Shown piece after piece: positions 10,109-17,560 of a stretch of 64,000 bases of DNA. Both the position numbers and the translations under genes were made by a program. The notes under the pieces were generated by a model. That model was given only the letters and a program-made list of their open reading frames with translations, was not told the DNA's origin and did no database searches. How positions within the stretch are numbered: position 1 is the first letter of the stretch; each line of letters opens with the position of its first letter. The stretch is from Sphingobacteriales bacterium (GTDB lineage: Bacteria > Bacteroidota > Bacteroidia > Chitinophagales > Chitinophagaceae): the NCBI GenBank assembly GCA_016708305.1, contig JADJGB010000008.1, positions 868,001 to 932,000 of the forward strand. The letters run 5' to 3'.

Positions 10109-10953
10109 ATGAATAATATCGTAGTTCAAATTATTTTAATTGTCTTAGCGCCATTTCTTGGTGGATTGATTTACGGTATCGAGCGGAAAGTGAAGGCACG
10201 GATGCAGCGTCGCATCGGCCCCCTATTCTTCAACCTTTCTATGACTTTTTAAAATTTATGGATAAGCGAAAAATGATTGTACACAGCACCCACGCCTTTC
10301 TGGGCATTGTGCACTTCATATCGCTTTGGTTTGCACTTGCAATACTAATAACGGGAGGAGATTTCATACTGGTCATTTTTTTACATTTATTGTCAACTGC
10401 CGTTATCATTCTGGCAGGCTTCAGCACGCATTCTATTTTCAGTCACCTGGGCGCCAACCGAACAGCCATTAGTATTCTGGCCTACGAACCGGTATTAGTA
10501 ATTATTGCAATATCTGCATTCATGCTTACTGGAAGTTTTGACATATCGGCTTTATATGCCAGCGAGGTTCCTCCGCTTTATAAAATGCCGCTTGCTTTTA
10601 TTGCACTATTGTTAATTCTGCCCGTTAAATTGAAAAAATCGCCATTCGATGTGGGTGAAGCACACCAAGAGGTGGTTGGTGGTGTAGAATTAGAATATTC
10701 AGGTATTTTTTATGAAGCTATTTATACCGCCAAATGGCTCGATTATGTTTTTTGCTATCTGTTAGTTTTCCTTTTTGGCGGTAGCAATATTTGGTTAGGA
10801 TTGATATTGGTTGTGTTAACATTCATTTATATCAATGCATTAGATAATTCCACTGCGAGAGTGAGTTATAAACAAATGCTGCGTTTTTGCCTTTGGGTAG
10901 CATTGCCTCTGGCATTTGCAAATTTGTTGCTTACCATGTTTAATATTTTATAA
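10109..10953 (+). CDS. echB: Ech-type hydrogenase membrane anchor subunit EchB (NuoH-like; one frame break)
   Basis: About 281 residues after restoring one C in the C5 run at 10219-10223; the ORF then starts at ATG 10109. NuoH signatures are clear: GIERKVKARMQRRIGPP near the start (the quinone-chamber E-R-K-x-x-A-R-x-Q-x-R-x-G-P motif of the family), then KSPFDVGEAHQEVVGG with its charged cluster, and EYSGIFYEAIY. It is the membrane subunit that couples the hydrogenase arm to EchA. The gap to echA is 39 bp and to echC 52 bp. The break sits between two halves of a single conserved motif, which argues for a sequencing error. Confidence 0.85.
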
Positions 10954-11005
10954 AAATTTAGAGAGAGAGAAATAATTAAAAAAAGGATACAAAATCCAAT
11001 AAAAA

Positions 11006-11536
11006 ATGAAACTCAACAAATACAGAAAAAAATCGCCCTGGATACTGCACTACAATGCTGGCGGATGTAATGGCTGCGATATTGAAATACTGGCTTGTCT
11101 GGGACCAAAATATGATATCGAAAGATTCGGTATGATAAACAGTGGCAATCCCAAGCAAGCGGATATCATGTTGGTGACAGGGCCGGTTACCAAACGCTCG
11201 CGCGAAAGGCTGGTAGATATTTACTCTCAGATGCCGGAGCCTAAAGTAGTAGTAGCCTGCGGTAGTTGCACCTGCACCGGAGGTGTTTTTCGGGGCATGT
11301 ACAATTGCGAGGGCGGTGTAGATCAATATATACCTGTAGATGTATATGTACCCGGTTGCGGCTGCCGACCCGAACAGATAATTGCAGGGGTAGTAGAAGC
11401 GCTTGCAAAACTGGAACAAAAAACGAAAGATATTGAAAAATCGATTCGGCTGGATAGAAGTCCGCAGATTAATAACGGCCAGATGGACAGGCGCGAAATA
11501 GCCGTAGAAATAGCCCCCGGAAAAGTTTTTGGGTAA
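11006..11536 (+). CDS. echC: Ech-type hydrogenase small subunit EchC (NuoB-like)
   Basis: A 176-residue iron-sulfur protein that passes electrons to the [NiFe] subunit. It carries the group 4 small-subunit cysteine pattern: GGCNGCDIE (Cys21, Cys24), VVACGSCTCTGG (Cys85/88/90) and PGCGCRPEQI (Cys118/120). These supply the ligands of the proximal [4Fe-4S] cluster. The length and the short C-terminal tail match EchC, and the CNGC arrangement differs from the paired CC of complex I NuoB. The frame is intact. The 48 bp gap to echD holds a heptamer repeat. Confidence 0.9.
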   Translation: MKLNKYRKKSPWILHYNAGGCNGCDIEILACLGPKYDIERFGMINSGNPKQADIMLVTGPVTKRSRERLVDIYSQMPEPKVVVACGSCTCTGGVFRGMYNCEGGVDQYIPVDVYVPGCGCRPEQIIAGVVEALAKLEQKTKDIEKSIRLDRSPQINNGQMDRREIAVEIAPGKVFG

Positions 11537-11546
11537 AGGCCTGTCA

Positions 11547-11581
11547 TCTAACGTCTAATATCTCACATCTAACGTCTAAAA
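11547..11581 (+). repeat. Five tandem heptamers (TCTAACG-like) before echD
   Basis: The spacer reads as five successive 7-mers: TCTAACG, TCTAATA, TCTCACA, TCTAACG, TCTAAAA. All start with TCT, and units 1 and 4 are identical. The run ends three bases before the echD ATG, where a ribosome-binding site would sit. Function unknown. Confidence 0.7.
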
Positions 11582-11584
11582 ACA

Positions 11585-11929
11585 ATGACCAAAATAGAAA
11601 CAACATTTGAAACATTAAAACAGGATGTAAAAGAATTTTACAAATCCGAGCTGCATCATTTTATTACCATGAATGGTGTGGATTTGGGCAATGACGAGAT
11701 TGAATATCAATGGTTCTTCTGCGATTATGCCTACCCTTGTGCCGAAACTGTTTTTGTAACTAAGGCCAATGCCAGTGTAGTGGTACCCAGCATCCGTGAG
11801 GTAGTAGAACCTGCCTGGGTTGCCGAAGCCGAACTGAGTGATTTATTAGGCATTGAAATAGAAAATGCAGAGAAAGGTTTTATGCTCGAAGTTGATTCTG
11901 ATCCTGCTCCATTAAGAAAGAAAAAATAA
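11585..11929 (+). CDS. echD: Ech-type hydrogenase subunit EchD (NuoC-like)
   Basis: A 114-residue soluble protein in the position of EchD, between small and large subunits, with a 2 bp gap to echE. It is much shorter than NuoC (about 200 residues), as EchD is. The block VVPSIREVVEPAWVAEAEL followed by LLGIEIE is the core NuoC motif (P-S-I/L ... A-x-W-x-E-R-E ... D-x-x-G-I-x-F) in divergent form. It is expected to brace EchC and EchE. Identification rests on the motif and on operon order together. Confidence 0.8.
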   Translation: MTKIETTFETLKQDVKEFYKSELHHFITMNGVDLGNDEIEYQWFFCDYAYPCAETVFVTKANASVVVPSIREVVEPAWVAEAELSDLLGIEIENAEKGFMLEVDSDPAPLRKKK

Positions 11930-11931
11930 TT

Positions 11932-13019
11932 ATGGCTACACAATACGAAATACCCATTGGCGCTCAGCACATTTCATTGCTGGAGCCGCTGCATTTTAAG
12001 TTTACGACCGAAAACGAAAAAATTATTAAGGCCGAAGCAAATGTGGGCTATGTGCATCGCGGCATTGAACAGGCATGTTGCTCCAAGTTTAAATTCAGGC
12101 AGGTGAGTTTTGTTGTGGGCCGTGTTTGCGGGCTTTGTTCTATTTCGCACACCACCTGCTACTCACAGGTGATTGAGCGAATGATGAGTCTCGATATTCC
12201 CCGAAAAGCAAAATACCTGCGGATGCTGGTCATTGAGCTTGACAGAATTCACTCCCACCTGTTATGCCTGTCTCACGTTGCTGAAAATTCAGGTTTTGAA
12301 GCCTTGTTTATGAAGACAATGGCTTACCGTGAGTTCAGTATGGAACTGTTGGAAGCCGTTTGCGGCAACCGTATTCAGTATGATTATTCAATTGTAGGCG
12401 GCGTTACCCGCGACCTGCGTGAAGATGTGGCCGGAATGATTCTGGAAAGATTAAAAACCTTAAGCCTCAGTTGGATGAATTAGTTGATATTTATGGCAAC
12501 AATTATACATTAGGCCTTAAAAATAAAGGAGTTGGCGTTTTGAACAAAGAAGATGTTCATCACCTGAGCGCCGTAGGGCCATTTGCACGTGCAGCAGGTG
12601 TGCCTATTGATGTGAGAAACGAAACCGAAGATATGCTGCCTTGGAAGGAAGTAGGCTTTGAAGTAGTAACTGAAAATTCAGGTGATGTATGGGCAAGAAA
12701 TATGGTGCGTCTCAGAGAACTTTATGTTTCCATGAGGATAATAGAGAATGTAATCAACGGATTACCGGAAGGAGATATTGCTCTGGACTTCAAAGGTTTT
12801 CCCGCCGGCGAAGCCATCAATAGGCTGGAAGCGCCCCGTGGCGAACTGTTTTATTATGCCAAAGGCAATAAAACACAAATACTGGAAAGGCTGAAAATCA
12901 AAGCGCCCACTTTTTCAAATGTGCCTTCAATGGTTCATGGGTTTAAAAACAATGAGTATGCCAGCGCACCGGCTATCATTGGTTCTTATGACCCATGCCT
13001 GTCCTGCACATCCCGTTAA
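11932..13019 (+). CDS. echE: Ech-type [NiFe] hydrogenase large subunit EchE (one frame break)
   Basis: About 362 residues after restoring one A in the A5 run at 12453-12457. It holds the catalytic nickel-iron site that makes or oxidises H2. Both nickel-ligand motifs are present: RVCGLCSISH (Cys66, Cys69) and the C-terminal DPCLSCTSR. In complex I NuoD these cysteines are absent, so this is a hydrogenase, not a NADH dehydrogenase. The protein ends three residues after the last cysteine, so there is no cleavable C-terminal extension and no maturation endopeptidase should be needed. HypE, needed to build the Fe(CN)2CO centre, lies at 31.5-32.6 kb. Confidence 0.9.
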
Positions 13020-13049
13020 AATGACTACATAAATTTTAAATTCAGATTG

Positions 13050-13541
13050 ATGAAGAGTTTTTTTAATGCCATTGGAAATTTATTCAGAAAACCGGTAACA
13101 ACGCCTTTTCCGGCAGCGCCTACATATATCCCCGACGACTATCGCGGGTTAATTGTGTTTGAAGAATCGTTGTGTATATGGTGTCGCAAATGTGAAATGG
13201 CTTGTCCACCCGGTGCAATCGTTTTTTCGCAGGATATCGAAACCGGTAAGCAGGAATATCATTACAGCCCTTATGTATGTATTTATTGTCAGGAATGTGT
13301 ACGTGCTTGTCCTGCTCCGGGAGCGTTGCTGCAATCAGCCGAGCCCGGCCATCCCGGACTAAAAGAACAAAATCTTAATAACGGCTGGAATAAGTTGTTT
13401 GACGATGCCCTGGAAAGCCGTGCTGCTTATGCCGCAGAAAAGAAAAGAAAACAAGCCGAAGAAAAAGCAAAAAAAGAAGCCGAGGCAAAAGCTGCTGCTG
13501 CAAAAGCCAATGAGGATAATAAACCTACAGATCAAGTTTGA
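13050..13541 (+). CDS. echF: Ech-type hydrogenase ferredoxin subunit EchF (NuoI-like, 2x[4Fe-4S])
   Basis: A 163-residue polyferredoxin that brings electrons from soluble ferredoxin to EchC. It has two C-x2-C-x2-C-x3-CP sets: Cys42/45/48/52 (CIWCRKCEMACP) and Cys77/80/83/87 (CIYCQECVRACP). The C-terminal 45 residues are an unusual Lys/Ala/Glu-rich helix, likely a surface tail. I chose the ATG at 13050 over the TTG just before it. It is the last gene of the operon, 30 bp after echE. Confidence 0.9.
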   Translation: MKSFFNAIGNLFRKPVTTPFPAAPTYIPDDYRGLIVFEESLCIWCRKCEMACPPGAIVFSQDIETGKQEYHYSPYVCIYCQECVRACPAPGALLQSAEPGHPGLKEQNLNNGWNKLFDDALESRAAYAAEKKRKQAEEKAKKEAEAKAAAAKANEDNKPTDQV

Positions 13542-13570
13542 AGATGATTATATTTAATTTAACTCACAGA

Positions 13571-13593
13571 TGCCATCCGTTGCCGGGATGGCA
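13571..13593 (+). terminator. Hairpin after the hydrogenase operon
   Basis: 8 bp stem TGCCATCC / GGATGGCA (13571-13578 with 13586-13593) with a 7-base loop, 29 bases after the echF stop. Only a mixed T/G tract follows, so termination would be weak or factor-assisted. Confidence 0.45.
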
Positions 13594-13643
13594 CTTGTGT
13601 TTAGTATGTCTTGGCTTAATCGAATGGATAACCTACAAATCTT

Positions 13644-13945
13644 GTGATAGAAGTTTTAAAATACCAGCCTTTTCATATAATATTTTCCAATCCGGAAAAT
13701 CAAAACGCAGAAAAAGTGGCGCTTTCATCGCCTTCCCTAAGTTTACAAAAAAATCCAAACAATCCTTATTCCGTTACCAATATGATTAAGGCATATTCGG
13801 ATATAATGACAAAAGGTGATTTTGAAAAAGCCAAGGCACCAAAGTACAATGGCGCAATAATATCATTAATATGTACAACAATCCCACCGAAGACAATGTG
13901 GCCGATTTATTTTTGTTTTGGGATGTATTAAACCCTAATCCTTAA
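13644..13945 (+). CDS. Hypothetical protein (one frame break)
   Basis: Not recognised. Restoring one A near 13855-13857 turns a mis-framed tail into a plausible C-terminus (NNIINMYNNPTEDNVADLF and onwards) and gives about 100 residues. The N-terminus is uncertain: an ATG at 13624 would join this frame only if another base were missing, so the GTG at 13644 is provisional. No signal peptide or known motif is seen. It lies between the hydrogenase operon and a lipoprotein gene and could be the end of a larger damaged gene. Confidence 0.35.
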
Positions 13946-13964
13946 TTTTAAAATTCTAACTAAA

Positions 13965-14401
13965 ATGAAAAAGAACTTAATTTTATATTTAATAGTCTGC
14001 CATGTTTTAATGGTATGTTTTTTTACGTCATCTTGTAGGCCACCTACGGATAGATGGCCTGAACAAACCGCTGTTTATATTTACGAGAATAAGTCCGGTC
14101 ATTCTTTGCAAATGCAGGTTTACCTAAAGAACAAATCTGACACTCTTATAAACATACCAAATAATGATTCTTTTAAAGAGACCTTAAAATTATCGCTATT
14201 TTCATCCGTGGGGTATGATCAATTTGTTTCTTTCAGTGATTCGACGCATGTAATATTTGATGACAATAAATCCCTTTTTTATTGTGCAGCTCAAGGTGAT
14301 AAAAATGCTTTTATACAAGAAAAGTAATCAAAAAGGTATCAAAAAAGGAAACGCTGATTATTTTTACCTTTACAGAATCTGATTATTTAAAAGCAGAATA
14401 A
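13965..14401 (+). CDS. Hypothetical lipoprotein (one frame break)
   Basis: About 145 residues after restoring one A in the AAAA run at 14320-14324, which extends the frame through ETLIIFTFTESDYLKAE to a stop just before a strong terminator. The N-terminus MKKNLILYLIVCHVLMVCFF ends in a lipobox-like TSSC (Cys24). The mature part has alternating polar and hydrophobic strands (AVYIYENKSGHSLQMQVYL) suggesting a small beta-sandwich. No family recognised. It is 19 bp after the preceding hypothetical gene, perhaps one unit with it. Confidence 0.6.
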
Positions 14402-14406
14402 TTTAT

Positions 14407-14449
14407 TCAGGCGGTTAGGTTGTTTTAAAGCCATAACCGCCTGATTTTT
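14407..14449 (+). terminator. Strong rho-independent terminator
   Basis: Perfect 11 bp stem TCAGGCGGTTA / TAACCGCCTGA (14407-14417 with 14434-14444), a 16-base loop, then TTTTT. It begins 5 bases after the corrected lipoprotein stop, supporting that end. Confidence 0.9.
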
Positions 14450-14536
14450 CATAACCAAATTCCGCAAAAGACAGAATTTTAGGAGTTCACAGATTAACCA
14501 TTAGTAGTTTTGTGAAAGATAAAGTCAATGTTTAGA

Positions 14537-14565
14537 TTGATTGAGCAATCATTTTTTTAACTTTG
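14537..14565 (+). promoter_or_regulatory. Promoter of the AlbA_2-domain gene
   Basis: A TTG (14537-14539) and TAACTTTG (14558-14565), 18 bases apart, fit the Bacteroidota -33/-7 pattern. The ATG is only 7 bases after the -7 box, so the message would be leaderless or nearly so. Confidence 0.55.
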
Positions 14566-14572
14566 CAAAACT

Positions 14573-15895
14573 ATGCCCGAACTTCAAAACATAGAGTACA
14601 AACAAAGTTGGAGAGATGAATATCTCAAATGGATTTGCGGTTTTGCAAACGCCAACGGAGGCACTATTTTCATTGGTATAGACGATAACGGAAATGTAGT
14701 TGGAGTTGATAAAGCTAAAAGATTGTTAGAGGAAATCCCAAACAAAGTTCGTGATATTTTGGGTATTATGGTTGATGTGAATTTACACCAAACCAAGCGA
14801 GGCGATTATTTGGAATTAGTTGTTGAACCTTATCCAAATGCTATCAGTTACAAAGGATAATACCATTACAGAAGCGGAAGCACCAAACAGGAATTGAAAG
14901 GTAATTCACTCAACGAATTTCTGTTAAAAAAATCGGGCAAAACGTGGGACGACGTAATTGAACCAAGAGCGACATTTGACGACATTGACGAAAATACATT
15001 CAACGGTTTTTTGAGGATGTCGAACGAAAAAGGAAGAATGCCCGAAACTGACGGTTTGACAATCGAACAAGCATTTGACAAATTGTTGCTTACCGAAAAC
15101 GGACAGTTGAAACGTGCTGCAATCATTTTATTTGGGAAAAATCCTGCACGATTTTACCCGAACACGTTTGTGAAAGTTGGCTATTTCAAGGGAAATGATA
15201 TTTTGTTTCACGATGTGGTTGAGGGAAATTTAATAACACTTTTGCGTGAAGTTTCCAACTTGCTAAATTTCAAATATTTCACAAAGAAAATTCATTTTGA
15301 GGGCTTGTATCGAATAGAAATAGGAGAATATCCTGCACCTGCCATTCGTGAAATGTTGCTGAATGCTTTAATACACCGCAATTATATGGGTGCGATGACA
15401 CAGATTCGTATGTATGATGACAGCTTCAATATTTGGAATGACGGAAATTTGCCAGCAGGTTTAAATGTTGAAACGCTGAAAAAACCACACCGTTCAAATC
15501 CCCGAAATCCTTTAATTGCTGATGTTTGTTTTAAAGGCGGACTGATTGACAGTTGGGGAAGTGGGACAATTCGCATAATTGAAACTTGTAAACAAGCCAA
15601 CTTACCCGAACCTGAGTTTGTTGAACAAGAAGGTGGATTTTCAGTTACACTTTTCAAAAACAACTTGACAACAGAACAACTTGCCAAACTTGGCTTGAAT
15701 GACCGACAATTAAAAGCCGTTGAGTATGTAAAAGAGAAAGGGAAAATTACAAATGCTGAATTGCAAGAATTGTTTGGTGTTTCAAAAGCAACAGCAACAA
15801 GGGACTTGACTGAATTGGCAGAAAAATTTGAAATTTTTGAAAAAGTTGGACAAACAGGAGTTGGAACAAATTACGTTCTAAAAATGGGCTCATAA
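14573..15895 (+). CDS. AlbA_2/HATPase_c_4 domain transcriptional regulator or RecG-like protein (in-frame stop)
   Basis: One 440-codon reading interrupted in frame by TAA at 14858-14860; translation resumes without a shift in YHYRSGSTKQELKG, the conserved continuation of the family. Residues 1-95 are the AlbA_2 (divergent AAA-4) domain (FANANGGTIFIGIDDNGNVVGV). The middle holds an HATPase_c_4-like region (REMLLNALIHRNY, GGLIDSWGSGT). The end is a winged helix (NAELQELFGVSKATATRDL). Such proteins are putative regulators often found in accessory DNA. Usual codons here would be CAA or GAA, so one substitution explains the stop. It could be a true nonsense mutation, since this is not a homopolymer. 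Confidence 0.8.
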
Positions 15896-15937
15896 TGGGC
15901 TCAAACGGCTCATAATAGGTTCAAAAAGGGTTCATTA
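15886..15937 (+). repeat. Degenerate 10-11 bp direct repeats at the 3' end of the AlbA_2 gene
   Basis: Five consecutive units: GGGCTCATAAT, GGGCTCAAAC, GGCTCATAAT, AGGTTCAAAA, AGGGTTCATTA. The first contains the gene's stop codon. The array runs from coding into non-coding DNA. Confidence 0.6.
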
Positions 15938-15943
15938 AAACGC

Positions 15944-16015
15944 CAACGCTATTTGCAAGCAAATACTCACGTTGTTTATTTTTTATTTTAATGGCGCTCG
16001 TGAATGCTCCGCATT
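15944..16015. repeat. Two inverted repeats in a gene-free stretch
   Basis: An interrupted inverted repeat pairs CAACG plus TATTTGC with GCAAATA plus CGTTG around AA (15944-15974). A second, AATGC-TCC-GCATT, lies at 16003-16015. The stretch from 15938 to 16370 holds no convincing gene. Much of the rest is A-rich with recurring GCCAA/TTGCAAAGC words. No T-run follows, so these are not ordinary terminators. Confidence 0.5.
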
Positions 16016-16370
16016 TGTCAAAGATGCACAAGCCAACCGCATAAAGCCAAACTTTGCCAAAGAGCTTGCAAAGCCAACGCAGAAAAATTGATTTAAAAAA
16101 ATCCCAACACTTCAAAAAATAAAAAACAACAAGTGGACTGAAACCACACAAGCTCCCAACATTAAGCGGATTAAAGAAAGCCCCAAATTAAAAACTGATG
16201 TGAAACGACTAATAAAGCCCCGAGTTGAACGTTTCGGCGTTTTTAGTAATCAGGTGGACTACGGCAATGCTCAACATAAATTCAGCGATACCGGTTCATT
16301 TTTTGAGGAGCGCTTTTTTATCGCCAATATTCACAACTATCAGTTAAATTTACAAAACAAAATAACACAA

Positions 16371-16918
16371 ATGAAACAAATATCTTTTTTTCTGTTATTG
16401 CTGATACTAATAAGTTGTGGTGGAAACGGGGAAACAAAGCAATTACCGGGAACCTTTAAATACTTATCCTATCATTGGAACAACACCAGCGATAGCGTGG
16501 GCCTATGGCTGAACCATTACATAGAAATAACTAAAGCCGGAGATTATAAAATCATCATGAGAAACGGCGACAGCACCGGCTACTATTACGGATTTATTGA
16601 TACAGCTTTTTTTGACGCACTGAATACTTTCATTGCAGATGCTTCTTTAAAATCAGCATATTTGCCCGCCGGCGATAACTCCAAATACAGTGGACCCATT
16701 TCCCGGCTTGATTATGTAACCGCTACCGGCAAAAGGTAATTACTTTCATCCCCGACCAAAGTGCCGAATCCATTCAAAAGATTAGTGCACAATTGGAAGC
16801 AATCATCAATGCACCGGGCAAAAAAGTGAATAATTCTTTCAATATTGATTTTTATCTGAAATCGGTTATCAAGGAGACAAACGACCTGCTATCACCGCCG
16901 TCAACCGAAAAGAAATAA
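16371..16918 (+). CDS. Hypothetical lipoprotein (one frame break)
   Basis: About 182 residues after restoring one A in the AAAA run at 16731-16734, which continues the frame into KVITFIPDQSAESIQKISAQ and a stop at 16918. The start at 16371 is preferred over an upstream in-frame codon at 16200 because it begins a clear lipoprotein signal (MKQISFFLLLLILISC, Cys16). The mature part contains a YHWNNTSDS motif and short strands. No family recognised. The last gene on this strand before a run of minus-strand genes. Confidence 0.6.
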
Positions 16919-16973
16919 GGTTAAACAGCTTTACTAAAAGATGTATTCCAGACTTTGATAAGCAGATTCAGTT

Positions 16974-17459
16974 TTATTTTTTCCTAATCAGGCTGTCTTT
17001 TGGATATGTTCTTTCCATAACTGCTTTGGCAGAATCTGTCCATGCGAAAATTTCATTTTTTTCTGCCTCAGTCAGAACAGCGTCTTTATGCGTCCAGGTG
17101 TAAGAAGGAAGCGGCATTCCCCCTTCTTTTACTTCTTCGGCTATTTCTTCTAATTTATGATATTGCCTGCGTAAGGGCATATTGGTAAACTCATCCAGGT
17201 TCAGTTTTTTCTTACCCTTGTTCACATGCAGTTGCATCCAGAATGCCACAGGTTGAATATTATTATACCAGGGATATCGGCTATTGTTGCTATGGCAATC
17301 CAGACAAGCCTTCTGCATCACCGTTTTCAGGTTTTCCGGCATCTGGAAAAGATGATCTGCGCTGTTAGGTTGTGGCTCAGTTGTTTGGTTTTTTGAAGGG
17401 CGTATAAACTGAATGCCTATTAAAACAATTACTAAAACAATAAATATTTTCTTTAGCAT
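16974..17459 (-). CDS. Haem-binding domain protein (single CxxCH)
   Basis: A 161-residue exported or membrane-anchored protein with one N-terminal hydrophobic segment and a CLDCH haem c site (Cys52, Cys55, His56) followed by NNSRYPWYNNIQPV. It matches the short Haem_bd family common in Bacteroidota. Haem would be attached covalently in the periplasm. The role is not established; such proteins are thought to act in electron transfer or as accessory parts of c-type oxidoreductases. It stands alone on its strand. Confidence 0.85.
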   Translation of the reverse strand: MLKKIFIVLVIVLIGIQFIRPSKNQTTEPQPNSADHLFQMPENLKTVMQKACLDCHSNNSRYPWYNNIQPVAFWMQLHVNKGKKKLNLDEFTNMPLRRQYHKLEEIAEEVKEGGMPLPSYTWTHKDAVLTEAEKNEIFAWTDSAKAVMERTYPKDSLIRKK

Positions 17460-17560
17460 GATTTTAATATTTGTATAAAAGTAAGACGTATTATTTATTT
17501 AGAATACGCTAATAAAAAATTAATTTCACGAAAAACAAAAGGGTGATGAAACTGTTTTCG

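Noticed and set aside
10976..11419. Minus-strand 147-codon ORF
   Set aside because: It lies antisense to the conserved echC cysteine motifs and has low-complexity Tyr-rich composition.
8182..13541. Respiratory complex I (nuo) fragment
   Set aside because: The NuoD-like subunit has both [NiFe] cysteine pairs, the NuoB-like one has the CNGC pattern, gene order is that of ech, and no nuoEFG, nuoM or nuoN is present.
15944..16015. Integron attC site or IS end
   Set aside because: No RYYYAAC/GTTRRRY boxes in the right places, no integrase or transposase nearby.
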